From Chara braunii (taxonomy: Eukaryota; Streptophyta; Charophyceae; Charales; Characeae): 43,741 nt of DNA. This document shows, piece after piece, positions 1-10,375 of this stretch; position 1 is the stretch's first letter; every line of letters begins with the position of its first letter. The notes under the pieces are model-generated. The model had not been told where the DNA came from. It did not search any database and worked only from the letters and a program-made list of their open reading frames with translations. Location of the stretch: assembly GCA_003427395.1 (NCBI GenBank), contig BFEA01000187.1:1209471-1253211 (forward strand). Reading direction: 5' to 3'. Position numbers and translations under genes: made by a program.

Positions 1-28
<28 letters not shown>
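1..28. repeat. Poly-A run at the window edge
   Basis: Twenty-eight consecutive A at the very start. It may be the tail of a retroposon lying to the left or simply low-complexity sequence. Nothing on either side decides between these. Confidence 0.9.
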
Positions 29-31
<3 letters not shown>

Positions 32-199
32 CTAATGTTTCTCACTCCTCCTGATTCCTCTTATCCTCATGTTCCCTACTCCACCCCCCCCCTCTTCTGC
101 TGATACTGCTTTTCGACTGATGCCTAACCTTCTACCACTTCCCTCCACTGACAGTCCTCCCGTCATTTACTTCCCGACCATCGAGGAGGATTGGACTGT

Positions 200-424
200 C
201 GAGGCTTGTGTTAGGGATTGTCTGATTGTCTTCTACTTCTGTCAGCTACTTTCTACCGAGATAAACTACATTTCGATGAACGTGAGGTTTTCGGAATAGT
301 TTATGCTACCCGGCATTGGTGTCATTATCTGCACAGGACGTTCTTCACACTGCACTCAGACAACTCGGTTGTCAAGACTTTCCTCACAAAGCCCAAGTTT
401 TCCCATCGAGAGGCACGCTAGTGA
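200..424 (+). pseudogene. Gypsy RNase H domain fragment
   Basis: The reading frame from 218 to 421 encodes a stretch with the typical Ty3/gypsy RNase H layout: a DEREVFGIVYATRHWCHYLH-type segment (aligning with the usual D-R-E-L-L-A-I-V-x-A-x-x-x-W-R-H-Y-L), then a T-L-H-S-D-N segment that matches the catalytic S-D-H/N of the family, then an F-L-T-K-P-K-F-S-H-R-E-A-R end. A stop directly follows the final arginine, where intact elements continue with a tryptophan. The fragment is too short and too broken to be active. It acts as the anchor that identifies the downstream integrase as part of the same element. Confidence 0.8.
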
Positions 425-539
425 CGTGATTTATCCGAGTTCAGTTTCACCACTTAGCCTATCAAGGGTGACATGAACCACGTTGTCTCTTACCTTATTA
501 GAAACCCATTCACATTGCCGTCATTTTGGTCACGACCGT

Positions 540-1905
540 TGATCATTCGTTGACCGATGCATATTTCACTCAACACCGCCACCGTCTGGATTATCACGAC
601 ATCCATGCAACACTGCGGAATAGCAAGACCGTTCCTTCATACTCTCTCGGTGATAACGATCTAGTGTAGCAGCATGGTAGATCTGGTCAGCTCGAACTAC
701 ATATACTCGTTCCCTGCACTAGACAGCTTCGCGTCCAGGCCGTAGCAGAGTTCCATGACCAGACAACTCCCAGTCATATGGGTTTCCACAAGACGTTGGC
801 TCGTGTTTGCCGCCTATATGTCTGACTGAAGTTCAAGGACTTTGTCAAAGCCTACGTTCAGGAGTGTCCTACCTGCCATGAGGTGAACAGTGTGAACCAC
901 CTTCCGTATGAGTTACTCCTACCTCTACCCATACCTCAGGGTTGTTGGCAGTCCATCTCGATGGATTTTGTTGGTCCCCTTCGCCCTCCCACTGAGTGTG
1001 GTCATGATGTTATCTTGGTCATTGTCGATCGCTTCACGGAGCATGAATGTTTTTTCTCATGCCGCTATCGCATTAGCGCTCGTGAGGTCGCCGACATCGT
1101 CTTCGACTGAGTCGTGATCTCTCACGACTTACCTCAGAGCATCATCTCCGACTGTGACCCACACTTTACCAATACATTATGGCGACGCCTACACAAGGTG
1201 TACTGATCCCAGCTCCACTTTTCGTCGTCTTACCACCCTCAGACGGATGGTCAGACTAAGGTCACCAATAAAATTATTGGTAATATCCTCTAAAAGTTTA
1301 TTAGGGAGGACCAGCAGTGAGACTTATACTTAGCCCATGTGGGGATTGCGTATAACCATATTGTTTTGCCACCCGCGAGGATATCGTCATTCTTTTGCGA
1401 CCTCAGTTACCACCCTCGCGTACCCGCGGATTTCCTACAACCGTTACAATTGCGCCCAGACGCTCATTGTCTTGCGCTTAACGCCTGAATAGCCCACATG
1501 GCGGTGATTATGAGGCGCGCACATGAGAGTCTAGCCTACTCCCAGACTCGCGTGGCCGCACAAGCGAACGGATCACGAATGAATCATTCATTCAAAGTCG
1601 GTGACGATGTGTTCGTCGACGCACTCCACTTGCAACTCGAAGCGGATACACTTCGCAAGTTCAGGTGTCGCTTCTTCGGTCCATGTCGCATCCTTTGGGT
1701 CGTCCGTTCTGATACTACTGCTAGTCCGGTCTGGTTCCATTTGAAGCTACCTGATTACCTTCGAAAAATTGTGTACACGATGTATACCACGTCTCCTTGC
1801 TGTGCCCTTATCGCAACTTATATGAGCACTTCGCCGGACGCCCTTATGAGCGCCCTCTACCTATCATGGTGGCAGGGCACGACGAGTTCGTCGATTCGGA
1901 CATCG
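540..1905 (+). pseudogene. Gypsy integrase, decayed
   Basis: The HHCC zinc finger spans about 740-890 (histidines in a FHDQTTPSHMGFHKT context and the closing CPTCH). The core begins with a S-M-D-F-V-G-P-L segment (first catalytic D, about 957-975) and I-V-D-R-F (about 1021-1035). The second D falls in S-D-C-D-P-H-F-T-N (about 1147-1175). The expected D-G-Q-T-E segment reads D-G-Q-T-K (about 1243-1260), so the third catalytic acidic residue appears lost. The C-terminal R-F-F-G-P segment is at about 1670-1690. Several in-frame stops (for example near 667, 823, 1108, 1204 and 1486) confirm it is a pseudogene. The function in an intact element is insertion of the cDNA into host chromatin. Confidence 0.85.
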
Positions 1906-1935
1906 CATCTTGCTGAGTTATTGACGATACCCTCC

Positions 1936-2020
1936 AGGCATCGAGTACCGTGTGCGTTGGAAGCGTTATCCTGCTGAGGAAGCTACATGGGAACCCCTCG
2001 AGCACTTGAAGCATGCCTAG
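1936..2020 (+). pseudogene. Chromodomain remnant at integrase C-terminus
   Basis: The frame ending in a stop at 2018-2020 reads I-E-Y-R-V-R-W-K-R-Y-P-A-E-E-A-T-W-E-P, followed by L-E-H-L. This is the typical core of a chromodomain: aromatic Y, the W-K/R-W-K-G-type strand, E-E-x-T-W-E-P and the closing helix. Its place directly after an integrase is the hallmark of chromoviruses, where it helps steer insertion to modified histones. It is one frame away from the upstream integrase fragment, so a shift separates them. The first half of the domain is not recognisable. Confidence 0.8.
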
Positions 2021-4230
2021 ATGTTGGTGCGTGAATATCATTGTGCGCGTAGTGCTGAGATATCTACTGACTAATCTTTTTCCTCCTCCGGCTGAGAAGA
2101 TTGCTGAGGACGAACCGACTCCCACCGAGGTAGTTCTTCAGCAACATACGAACGCCTCCGCGTGTTGCATTCGTCAACGCCCTCGGTGTCTTGATGACTG
2201 ACACTCTCATCACTTACCTATCTCCTATCATTGACTCACACTATCATACATTTCATCATCAGCTTCTTCAGGATGTCAACGTTTTGCGGTTCTGCTTCGA
2301 CATTGACTGGACTCCTACTTCATCGACGTCATTGACCACCTCTACAACTTCAGCCATTTTCTGGACTTCAACTACTTTATCAACTTCATCTACTTTGGAC
2401 ATGATTATTGTATGCCATCACCCTATCGTGCACATTCCTTTCTATGTGTCGCATAATGGTTCTCACTTAGTTGGTTCTCCTTGAGTTGGACTTTCCCTTG
2501 ATATCGCATAGGCATTGAGACCGTAGCATTATCTTCGTTTCCTTGCTCCCAGATCTGACTTTCTCCCTAGTCGGTGAGTTGTGTGCATATTTAGCTCACC
2601 CACTACCCTCATCACCCCACCCTATCTCAGACTCCCCTCCCATGGTCGACCGTGCATGGTGTCACCCTTTTGTCGAGCATTACAGGTCTTGATGGTCTAT
2701 CTGTTAGGGTCATTGCTTTTGTTTCACTATTATTCCCTTGCCCTGAGCATGATGACCTATCTCATCTTCGTGTGTGACTGCCCTTCGAGTTTCTATTCTT
2801 AGGCTGCATTCAACCCCTCTTAGACCATCCCACTCTTAGTGGTTCAGCGATATGACATTATCTTGTGACATATTGCTATCTTTTCCTTTCAACACTGAGG
2901 TAGTTGCCTCTAAGATCTTAGAATTGTACCCTGCTACATTTCATTTACTGTTGTTGGCTAGGATGTGTATATCTGACATTTGTGTTCGCTATGACATTTT
3001 GTACCTTAGGCTGCATCACATAGATTCTGCAGGGAGCTTCTTCTCCATTTGAGATTTCTAACCTTTATTGTTGCAAAGTTTCGATGCTTTTGAGGAAGCG
3101 TGTTTATGGCTCTCGCGATCCACTACACGTTTGAGGATCGTGCAGCGTGCCTCTCGATGCCCTAGCCTAAAGTCAGGGCTACATGGCTATTTTGCCTGCT
3201 CGGCCTGTAGGACCACGCCGTTGCCTGACCCGACAGGCCGTGTGCTCATTCAGTCCATTTCATTCCTGCCCTTACCATTGTCTGTACCAGTCCAGTCCAG
3301 TCCATTCAGTCCGCTAGGGGGTATATCCCAACTTCAGTCTGCTTTTTGTCTCATTTTTTATTTGCACAGTTTGAACTCCGGAGTACGTGTGTGTGGAGTC
3401 TGCGTTGGATTTGTATTATCCCTTCTAGCTCCATCTCCATCTCCCCCATCCTCGTCCCTTTGTGTTGATCCTTATGGACCGCCATCCCGGCGGGTCCGTC
3501 AGACCGACTGACCCTCTTCGCTCAGCCGACACTTCCAGAAATCCGGTAGCTCATGAGGTGCCATGATTCCACAATCAACAGTCTATGTAGGCGACAGTCC
3601 ACTTCAATCCTTACTATATACGTGGGTTATTGTGCCACTGTGTGGTTGTGTGCACCTTGGTGCCTTCCTTACCTTTCTGTGTTGTATACCGGTCCACCCA
3701 CTCGCCGGTCCACCATTTCAAAAAAAATATATAGAAAGTTCATGCTGTTGTAGAGACTGGCCTTGTTATCTACTGCCGAATCAGGGCCGATCTGAGGGTC
3801 CACAAGGCTGGGGAAGATCCTGGTCAAGAGGACCAGGCCAAAGTAATGGTCGGCCAACCCCCAACCGCATACCCGGACCCTCCTCCCGTCTTAGTAGAAA
3901 TGAGGACTGGATCAGGCAGGCACTGTTGTCTTCACCTGAATAGAATGTTCGGTCATTGTAGTTGTATTTAGGCTGAAAGTTGCCCCAAATATGGCTATAA
4001 TGACCTGGCGTTCAATTTCGGCGAAGACGGTAGCAGACGAGAAGAGGTCCAGCCGCAGACAAGAAGTTTGTCAGGATTGAAGTGGCTGAAAACATGTGAA
4101 CCAGCCTGCAACTGGTCTGAGAAGGCACTTGTGCCTATTCGGACATACAGAATCCGGAACGACACTGTCTCAGACCCGACAATCTCAAGAACAGACAAAC
4201 TTTTGAGGAAAAAAAAAAAAAAAAACTAGA
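2021..4230 (+). other. Non-coding 3' flank of the gypsy remnant, LTR not delimited
   Basis: There is no coding signal. Serine-, leucine- and proline-rich open frames here are by-products of pyrimidine-rich sequence. It probably includes the polypurine tract region and 3' LTR, but no second copy is in the window for comparison. A run of 17 A at 4209-4225 ends the stretch and could be a retroposon tail. Confidence 0.5.
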
Positions 4231-4794
4231 CAAAATAACATATATTGCCTAAAAAGGAACCAGGGCTCAAAATATGAAACAACGGCCCTAAGAGTGCCCT
4301 ATATGTGGGCTGCACGACCCTACAGCTAAGGCCCAAAAATAAATCCCAGGGCGCTCAGGGCCCGGGTGGGGGGTCCGTGCATGCAACACTTAGTGTGTGG
4401 ATTTTGGTTGAATGTGGTACGATCAAAACCAGCGGTCCGGTTTATATTATGGTTACTAGGGAAATTTTGCGAAATAATTGAAATTTCCAATGGTGCCTTC
4501 TCCGGTTGGTGACGATGGGCACATCGCAGGACCTTCCAATATCGTTGCGATTTTTTGCCTTTTTTTATAGCATTTTGTTGGGGGGGGGTTCACCAACGTA
4601 GTGTTTTTTTTTTTTTTTTAATAGTAATTTTCTGGTTTCTTGGAGATAGATAGTGGGGCAATAATGGCGTCGTTTTCCAGTAGACTTACGAATGCATTTA
4701 GGACACGTGGTATATTGGGACTATGTGCAAATGAACACCAAGTGAAGGTGAGATGCAAAATCGTTTTTGTTTGATTTTGTTAGTTTTGTTGTTA
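4230..4794. other. No gene seen
   Basis: AT-rich sequence with homopolymer runs (G at about 4579-4587, T at about 4603-4619). No domain, repeat partner or RNA gene is recognised. Confidence 0.6.
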
Positions 4795-5243
4795 GGGGTC
4801 CGTTAGACACTCCTCGGGGACACAAAATCCCCAAGGAATTGTTTGTTCCACCTATCCTCGGGGATGCAATCGGAAAAAAAAAGTGAAAACACTTGTAAGG
4901 AAATTCCTCGGGCGATAGGACTATCCCCAACCATTTTTTCCTATTGTTCAAGGGACCTTGCGAGGTCCTTTGGCACAAGGAATCTATGTTTCATGGTACT
5001 CATAGACGGACGTTACAACCGAGAATCTGGATTGTGGTGGCACCCTATTCGCTGAAAGCCTGAAGCACAATTTTTATTTTTTATTTTTTTTATTTTTTTA
5101 TTTTTTTTTTGACATCGCTCTTGGGGAATGTCCTCGGACGACGTCCCCGAGGACAGGTGGAACGACGACCCAAAATTCCTTTTGAACCATTATGATTTTT
5201 TCCTATTGCCCGAGGAGTAAAAAACAACTGTCTAACAACGCCC
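4795..5243. mobile_element. Tourist-like (PIF/Harbinger-type) MITE
   Basis: The ends are imperfect inverted repeats: GGGGTCCGTTAGACA at 4795-4809 and the complement of GGGCGTTGTTAGACA at 5229-5243. Each end is flanked by TTA (4792-4794 and 5244-5246), the target duplication of PIF/Harbinger elements. The 449-bp interior codes for nothing and holds several self-complementary blocks built on CCTCGGGGA and its complement, including a GTCCTCGG...CCGAGGAC palindrome at about 5127-5155. The superfamily call follows from TTA plus the GGG start and is not proven. Confidence 0.75.
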
Positions 5244-5269
5244 TTAGATTTGGTTGTTTTTAGTTGCTG

Positions 5270-5475
5270 CTTGTTTGTTGAACCATTGAAGAGGAGTCTT
5301 TTTGGTTGTGGTTAGGATGGGTTTGACCGGGAGTGCCTCGCCCAGCCCAAATTGCTGCGGCAACAGTTGAAGATGAATTTTTTTGTCTGTCAAGATAGGT
5401 TTGTCTGTTGAACTATTGAAGATGTTTTTTTTTGTCTGTCGGGATAGGTTTGGTCGGGAGTGCCTCGCCTGAATC
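5270..5475. repeat. Short tandem repeat, about 85 bp per unit
   Basis: Degenerate units each carry a GTTGAA-x-x-ATTGAAGA start, a T run, TGTCTGT, GGGATAGGTTTG and GGGAGTGCCTCGCC. Two clear units and one partial are present. They lie between the MITE and the left pLTR of PLE-A. Confidence 0.6.
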
Positions 5476-5479
5476 CACA

Positions 5480-6513
5480 GTTTTTTTTGTTCGTGGGAAA
5501 GCAAACAACAGAAGAGTGTGATTGTCACAACTCACTTGCACATGATCGATTGAAATGCGACAATTAGATATGAGATTCCAAGACGAGTACTTACACTTCA
5601 GCAGGAGCCCATGCGCAAAGACTTTTCGCAAGCCTTCTTTCAACGGGTACTGAGACATTTTTCATTGCCTCGTGATGCGGCCTGGCAGTCTGCTGTCAAC
5701 TTTGTATGTGGTCACCTTGCTTTCCCTTGTCTAGGCACATACGATATAGCATTGTTAGCCTCGCTTTTGTTAATCACCGATCGACTTTATTTGTGTGATG
5801 TGAGAAGTATCAATCATTTTTTCGCAATGTAGTGATAGGTTTGTAGTGCGACGAGGTGAAAACAATTCAAGTTATGGTTAGTTCTGAAGCGATGTTATCT
5901 TTGGTTTAGTCCGAGTGTTGTACGGTGTATCTGTGGTAATCTGGTTTGTATAGGGATATTTTTTCCGTTTTTTTGTCCACTGTTTAGTCCTTTTTTAGGC
6001 CTCGAACACTAGACCAATTAAACCCTGTGATTTTGTGATATTTGTTTGTTTTTACTCTTTACTTTTAGCTTAGGACTCGAACCAGTACGCTTGAACATAG
6101 GAATTTTGACATTTTACCTACGGTACAGATGGGCGGACCGACCCCTGATTTTTGGGACATGACTTACTTGAGCGCTACTCTCTGTTTACCTGTTGACGAG
6201 AACTATAATTAGATTGACGAGCAGTTACGACTAGCGACGACTGTTGTTGTCCGGAACGCAACAATCATAGTCGAAGGAAGTGGGTGTGTTGGCACGAACG
6301 CGGTTTTGGGTTGGCGGAAGTAGAAGGGACCCCCCTCAACATGATGGCTTGGCAGCCATCAAAATACGACATCAGGGAAGCCACACATGTGTTGAGCTTT
6401 ATCTCAATCGTCTTATCATGTCGAATTTTCATTGAGTTTGTATCGAACTTTCATGGAAGTTTTGACTTCGCATATGTTTTAAACATATGTTCGTAATCTT
6501 TTCCACTCACTAA
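5480..6513 (+). repeat. PLE-A left pLTR
   Basis: Aligns from end to end with 10376-11409 in the same orientation. Similarity starts near a T run followed by a TTCG motif and ends at CACTAA (6508-6513 and 11404-11409). Shared landmarks include the GAGTACTTAC(A/G)CTTCAGCAG block, the GAACCAGTACGCTTGAACAT block and the ACATATGTTCGT block near the right end. A hammerhead-like motif lies near 6328-6378. An open frame on the minus strand in both copies is a by-product of the shared sequence. Confidence 0.88.
6328..6378 (+). ncRNA. Degraded hammerhead-like ribozyme motif, PLE-A left pLTR
   Basis: This lines up base for base with the better-preserved right copy (11228-11275). Stem II is intact: ATGGCT and AGCCAT around TGGC. 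The core reads CTCAACA in place of CTGANGA, and the GAAA box reads CAAA, so this copy should not cleave. The expected cleavage trinucleotide is ATC before AGGG. Confidence 0.5.
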
Positions 6514-6539
6514 GGATTGCACATTTGAACTTAATTGTC

Positions 6540-7630
6540 GGGGAGTTGAGCACCACGACGGAAGTATTGGATCAAGCGATGGAGGCAGTCATGGCGGGAG
6601 TGACTAAAGACCATACGGACCCCCCATGTCTTTTAATTGTGGGGAGTCGGGGCACTATGTAAATCAGTGTCCCAATCGCAACCGGAGGCACACGAGTAGA
6701 CCTTCGACTTGTATGGACTCGAGGAGATGCCGGTCTCCAAGGCGACATGAATACATGCGGCATTACTCATCGTCGAATTGAGATAGTGAAGTAAGGGCAC
6801 AGATCGCAGAGCTCAGCCGAAGTTTTGTCAGTACGAAGGAGCCGCATGACGCAAAGTTAGCGAAGAAAGCGGAGAAAGCCAAGAGAAAGCGAGAAATCGA
6901 GGAAGCAAAGAAGTTGGACGAAGAAAAGGCAGCGAAAAAGGAATTGAAAGCAAAAAAAGAAGGATAAGAAAAAAAAAAAAGTCGAGCAATGGGAAGAACT
7001 GAAAGCGGAAATGAAGAAGGATATGGATATGCAAGACGCCATCACGATGAGTGAACTTAAGGATGACCTAATCGACAAATGGAGGGAGACACTTGGTGTA
7101 CTATGCAAGATGTGAGACAACAAAGGTAAGAAGAAGGTGACTTACAAATCCACTGATGCTTCGAGTTCGGACAACAGCAATGATGGAAGCGAGAGGATCG
7201 TGACCCAAGAAATAAGTGAAAAAATAAAAATTGTGTCTGTCAGAGAAGAGGCAGCGTGAACTTGATCCACCCTTCGAAGGCGCCGATGGATCAGCCCACA
7301 AAGCGCACACCCAAAAAAAAATACTTCAAAACCAGTGGACCTCACGACCATAATGACTCCACCCAAGACCAAGAAGAAGATAGGGTACTCGTTGATTCCT
7401 GTGAAGAAAACGACGCAGGCTCGGTTGAAGACGCCACTATCGAAGTTGGTGAAATTGACGAAGAAGAAGACTCCTTCTAGTGCACGGTTAACACCCGCAA
7501 GCAATGGTCCTCCAACGCGTTTGAGATACAGAAATATCGTGATGAGGGATTTGAAGGATTTGGAAGCAACAGAACTCTAGAAGATCTGCAAAGACGAAGG
7601 ACTGCACTACGACAAAAAGATCGAGGCTAT
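6540..7630 (+). pseudogene. PLE-A ORF1 remnant: zinc knuckle plus charged coiled coil
   Basis: After a short start region, 6628-6780 encodes a CCHC-type zinc knuckle, read as S-F-N-C-G-E-S-G-H-Y-V-N-Q-C (the first C has become S), followed by an arginine/serine-rich tail with S-S-S-N before a stop. From 6781 to about 6966 the sequence is nearly all K, E, A and R, a coiled coil (AKKAEKAKRKREIEEAKK). After frameshifts, an acidic/basic stretch follows, ending in an L-K-D-L-E-A-T-E-L then I-C-K-D-E-G-L-H-Y-D segment at about 7548-7612. The equivalent part of PLE-B has the same order. A nucleic-acid-binding, gag-like role is an inference from the zinc knuckle. Frames change at least three times. 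Confidence 0.65.
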
Positions 7631-7929
7631 CTTTGATATACCGTGGATCAGGCAGAGGTGATTCGTATAATGGAATCAGGAAACTTGGACGTTGCCGAAC
7701 AACTAGGCGAGGAGAAAATGTGAAAAGGTTTAAGTGTAGCACAACAGTGGAACTATGCGGGCATCTAACGTGTAAGAGATGTAAGTCTTTTACTGTGGAG
7801 AAGAAGGTTGAAGGTTCGTTATGTGTGGTTATTATCCTGTTGGCCTTCCACAATGAGATGAAATAGATGAAAAGGTATGTTGGCGCTTGGTTAAACATGT
7901 ATTAGAGGCACGAACATGAATTTCTAGAT

Positions 7930-8215
7930 TTGTCAAGTTGTGTCTATTTTGTCGTTTCCCCATTCTATAAGTTCTGTTATGTGGGAAAGACGACGAGCGA
8001 TGTCAACGCTAGGTGGAGGGAACATATCTATATTTGTGTCGCATGGGTAGTCAGCCACATTTTTATCGTTGGCAGTGTCTTTTGGGCTAAGAAACTATGT
8101 CCTCATTCCTGTTAATGTTTTTAGAGGGAAATATTTGAATAAGTTAGAAGATTCATACATTGAATGATGTTTCTCCTTCTTGAATACATCGGGGTGCAGT
8201 AAGAAAAATGTGAGA
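7930..8215 (+). pseudogene. PLE-A GIY-YIG endonuclease domain
   Basis: The frame from 7930 encodes V-Y-F-V-V then, about ten residues on, C-Y-V-G-K-T-T, matching the two halves of the GIY-YIG signature, and then A-R-W-R-E-H, the conserved arginine and histidine of the family's first helix. After an in-frame stop at 8113-8115, a second stretch (about 8137-8205) reads L-E-D-S-Y-I-E, stop, then F-L-N-T, which lines up with L-E-K-F-V-I-R-R-F and H-L-N-S of the PLE-B copy. The glutamate there is the expected catalytic acid. In Penelope-like elements this nuclease nicks the target DNA to prime reverse transcription. Its position 5' of the RT is the key observation. Confidence 0.8.
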
Positions 8216-9016
8216 AAGAGTAAGAGAGGGAAACCTGGAAGGAAGGAATGAGTTAGATGGAACGACGACGAATTGCTTGGTAGTCAAGCTTTTATACCGA
8301 TTCGTTTTCTTTGCTCACACTCTAACAACTGGGAGATGAATTTTTACCAGCTATTAGGCTTCACGTTGAGCCAGGGGAACTCGCGAATTCCTTTCGAACG
8401 AACAGAGGCGACACTTGGCGGCCAAAGTGGAAAAAAATCATTAAAACATTTGGGGAAAAAAAATTGTGACACGGTACGAGCGTTCTTCGATTAAAGGAAT
8501 GCAAAAATTTGATCGAAGCTGGATGTTTTTTTATCGTTTTGTTTGTGTGCAAATGAAAATCAAAATGTAAATTCTTTAAGAATGTGATGGTTTATATTCT
8601 TTGAAACCCACGTAAAATGTATGAGCTCTACGGGTGGATCATTTGTTCTATTTTGAAAATTTATAGGGTTATTAATGACCTCACAGTGTGCACAAGTAAC
8701 TCTACTAGTAAATACTTGTGAGGGACCGTAGGCTTTTATCTCGGTGTTTCCGAGATTGTTTTGGTCTAAGTCTATCAGCTGAATTAATATTTTGAGTTCA
8801 AATTGATGATAGAATCAAGATTTTAGAGTTTCGTAAGTTAGCCAATGATGCTTAATGAAATGTAACTTACCACAATGTTTTTTGCTTCCAGCGAGAATTT
8901 TTTTTTTGTTTGTTTGGGTTGAAAGTCCGTCGATATCGGAGATTTTTTACACTCAACGTAGTTTTTCAACACGTGATGTGCTTACCTGTCATTGTACAAG
9001 TTTTTCCTTTCCACAG
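8216..9016 (+). pseudogene. PLE-A linker between GIY-YIG and RT, heavily decayed
   Basis: Frames from about 8264 to 8493 code a stretch rich in K, G and aromatic residues that may correspond to the 232-residue linker of PLE-B (19047-19745), but similarity is weak. The rest is broken by stops. Two sequences resembling introns end at 8891 and 9016. No separate domain is recognised. Confidence 0.4.
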
Positions 9017-10280
9017 ATGGTCACGTGCTGTTTGGCCTGAGTGAGTTGGAGGGTGTCCACCCGTTGTTGGTGAACACAAAAAACATCCCCCACGTGAAAG
9101 TTAGAAACCACATTGTATTACTCTGCGATGAGTTGATTACTGGTTTTCATAAATCATACCAATTTAAATGGTAAGATTCTGAAAATTTCCTTGTATGTTT
9201 TTCATCTTGTTTGACCGATGCATCTAAGTCAGCTGATTGTTTGTCTCGAGAAGTCGTGTTTAACCTCAAAAGTAATTTGAACGGATTAGTGATCACATTC
9301 GTTGACTGTTATCCAGGTGATGATGTGGTTATGTTCCCGATAGTGTACCATAAAACCATGATACGTACCTTCGTTTGTAACTTAGGTTACTGTATTGTGA
9401 AGACATCTAAGGGTAAGGTGTTATTCGAGATTCGTGAGGATGTTATGAGTCTGGCTTTAAGAAACTTTGTTAGATGGAACAAACATGGTTATTTCGGTTC
9501 AACCTATATTATTATGAAACACAAGGACGTATCCCGATATAGGTCAATATGTCCCTCATTTAATGAACATATGGTTCGTACAAGACGTCTCGTTGTGTAA
9601 GGTCTCAATCACATGTTGTACACGCTTCCGAAGCATTGACATTTTAATCTTCGGTCAATGTTATATTTATCCAAGTGGTTGTTGGACATGAACCAAAAGT
9701 TTCTCCGTTTAGGTGAAGGAGGTGTGGTGGTCTCCCACTCATTTGACATTAATGAAATGTTTAGCAAATTGTTGTACGACGATACTAGGCGAGCAATTGA
9801 TTGGTTGATTGATTATCATCAATCAAAGGGGAGAGACTTTGTCAGACTTAATACGAGAGGGAAGGGTGTTAACTACGGAGTTACCACTTGAGGGGATCAT
9901 TAGCGTAAGTTGGATCTAGGAGACAACCGGAGTTTAATCGTCCTGAAGACGAGACACACATACAGTGACATACTTCTTTGTGACCAGCGATTTATTGAAG
10001 CAAGAGGTGGGGATTCCTATTGGGAAAAACAATATCCCACCTTATGTATCTTGTTAACCTTCACTGAGTATCAGGTGGTCTGCGCCTTAGGACGTTTTGC
10101 AAGATGCATGATGGCCACACAATTGATCGATGATGTTTTGTTGGCTATTTCATTTACGGAAGAGGAGACTCGAGATTGGATTGTCGCTTAGTTTGTGAAA
10201 TGTTACCCCAAGAATGTACGGTTGAAGAGGACCGATGATGGAAACAGAAGACTCAAATTTATGGGCTCCCAGGTACGGAC
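9017..10280 (+). pseudogene. PLE-A reverse transcriptase, lacks C-terminal thumb
   Basis: Fragments in order: D-G-H-V-L-F (9017 on), N-terminal block with D-C-Y-P-G-D-D (about 9301-9330), a finger block I-I-M-K-H-K-D-V-S-R-Y-R-S-I-C-P (about 9508-9555), motif A F-D-I-N-E-M-F (catalytic D at 9745-9747), motif B G-I-P-I-G-K (10010-10027, one frame away from its neighbours) and motif C L-I-D-D (10123-10134). Each block has a matching block in PLE-B. After R-R-L-K-F-M-G-S (about 10245-10268) the similarity ends, and the right pLTR starts about 100 bp later, so the thumb region present in PLE-B is missing. Stops at 9598 and 9889 and frame changes show it is inactive. Confidence 0.85.
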
Positions 10281-10375
10281 TACACAAAATTAAGCCTACT
10301 TGATTTGCATACAGTTATCCAAAAACAAAAATTGCATTTGGACCGAGGCGAAGTTGCAAGTCCAAAATTGGCAAT

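Larger units (their letters stand above)
29..2040 (+). mobile_element. Ty3/gypsy chromovirus remnant, 3' part of pol
   Basis: Reading rightwards, the fragments follow the order RNase H, integrase zinc finger, integrase core, GPF/Y-type C-terminus and chromodomain, which is the order of Ty3/gypsy chromoviruses. The upstream gag, protease and RT would lie outside the window. All frames are interrupted by stops and small shifts, so the copy cannot make a protein. The 3' LTR should lie to the right (about 2.0-4.2 kb), but without the 5' LTR in view its limits cannot be set. Confidence 0.85.

Noticed and set aside
5413-5658. A conserved minus-strand protein shared by 5413-5658 and 10280-10552
   Set aside because: Both frames lie in the two pLTRs of PLE-A; the match reflects the DNA repeat, not a gene.
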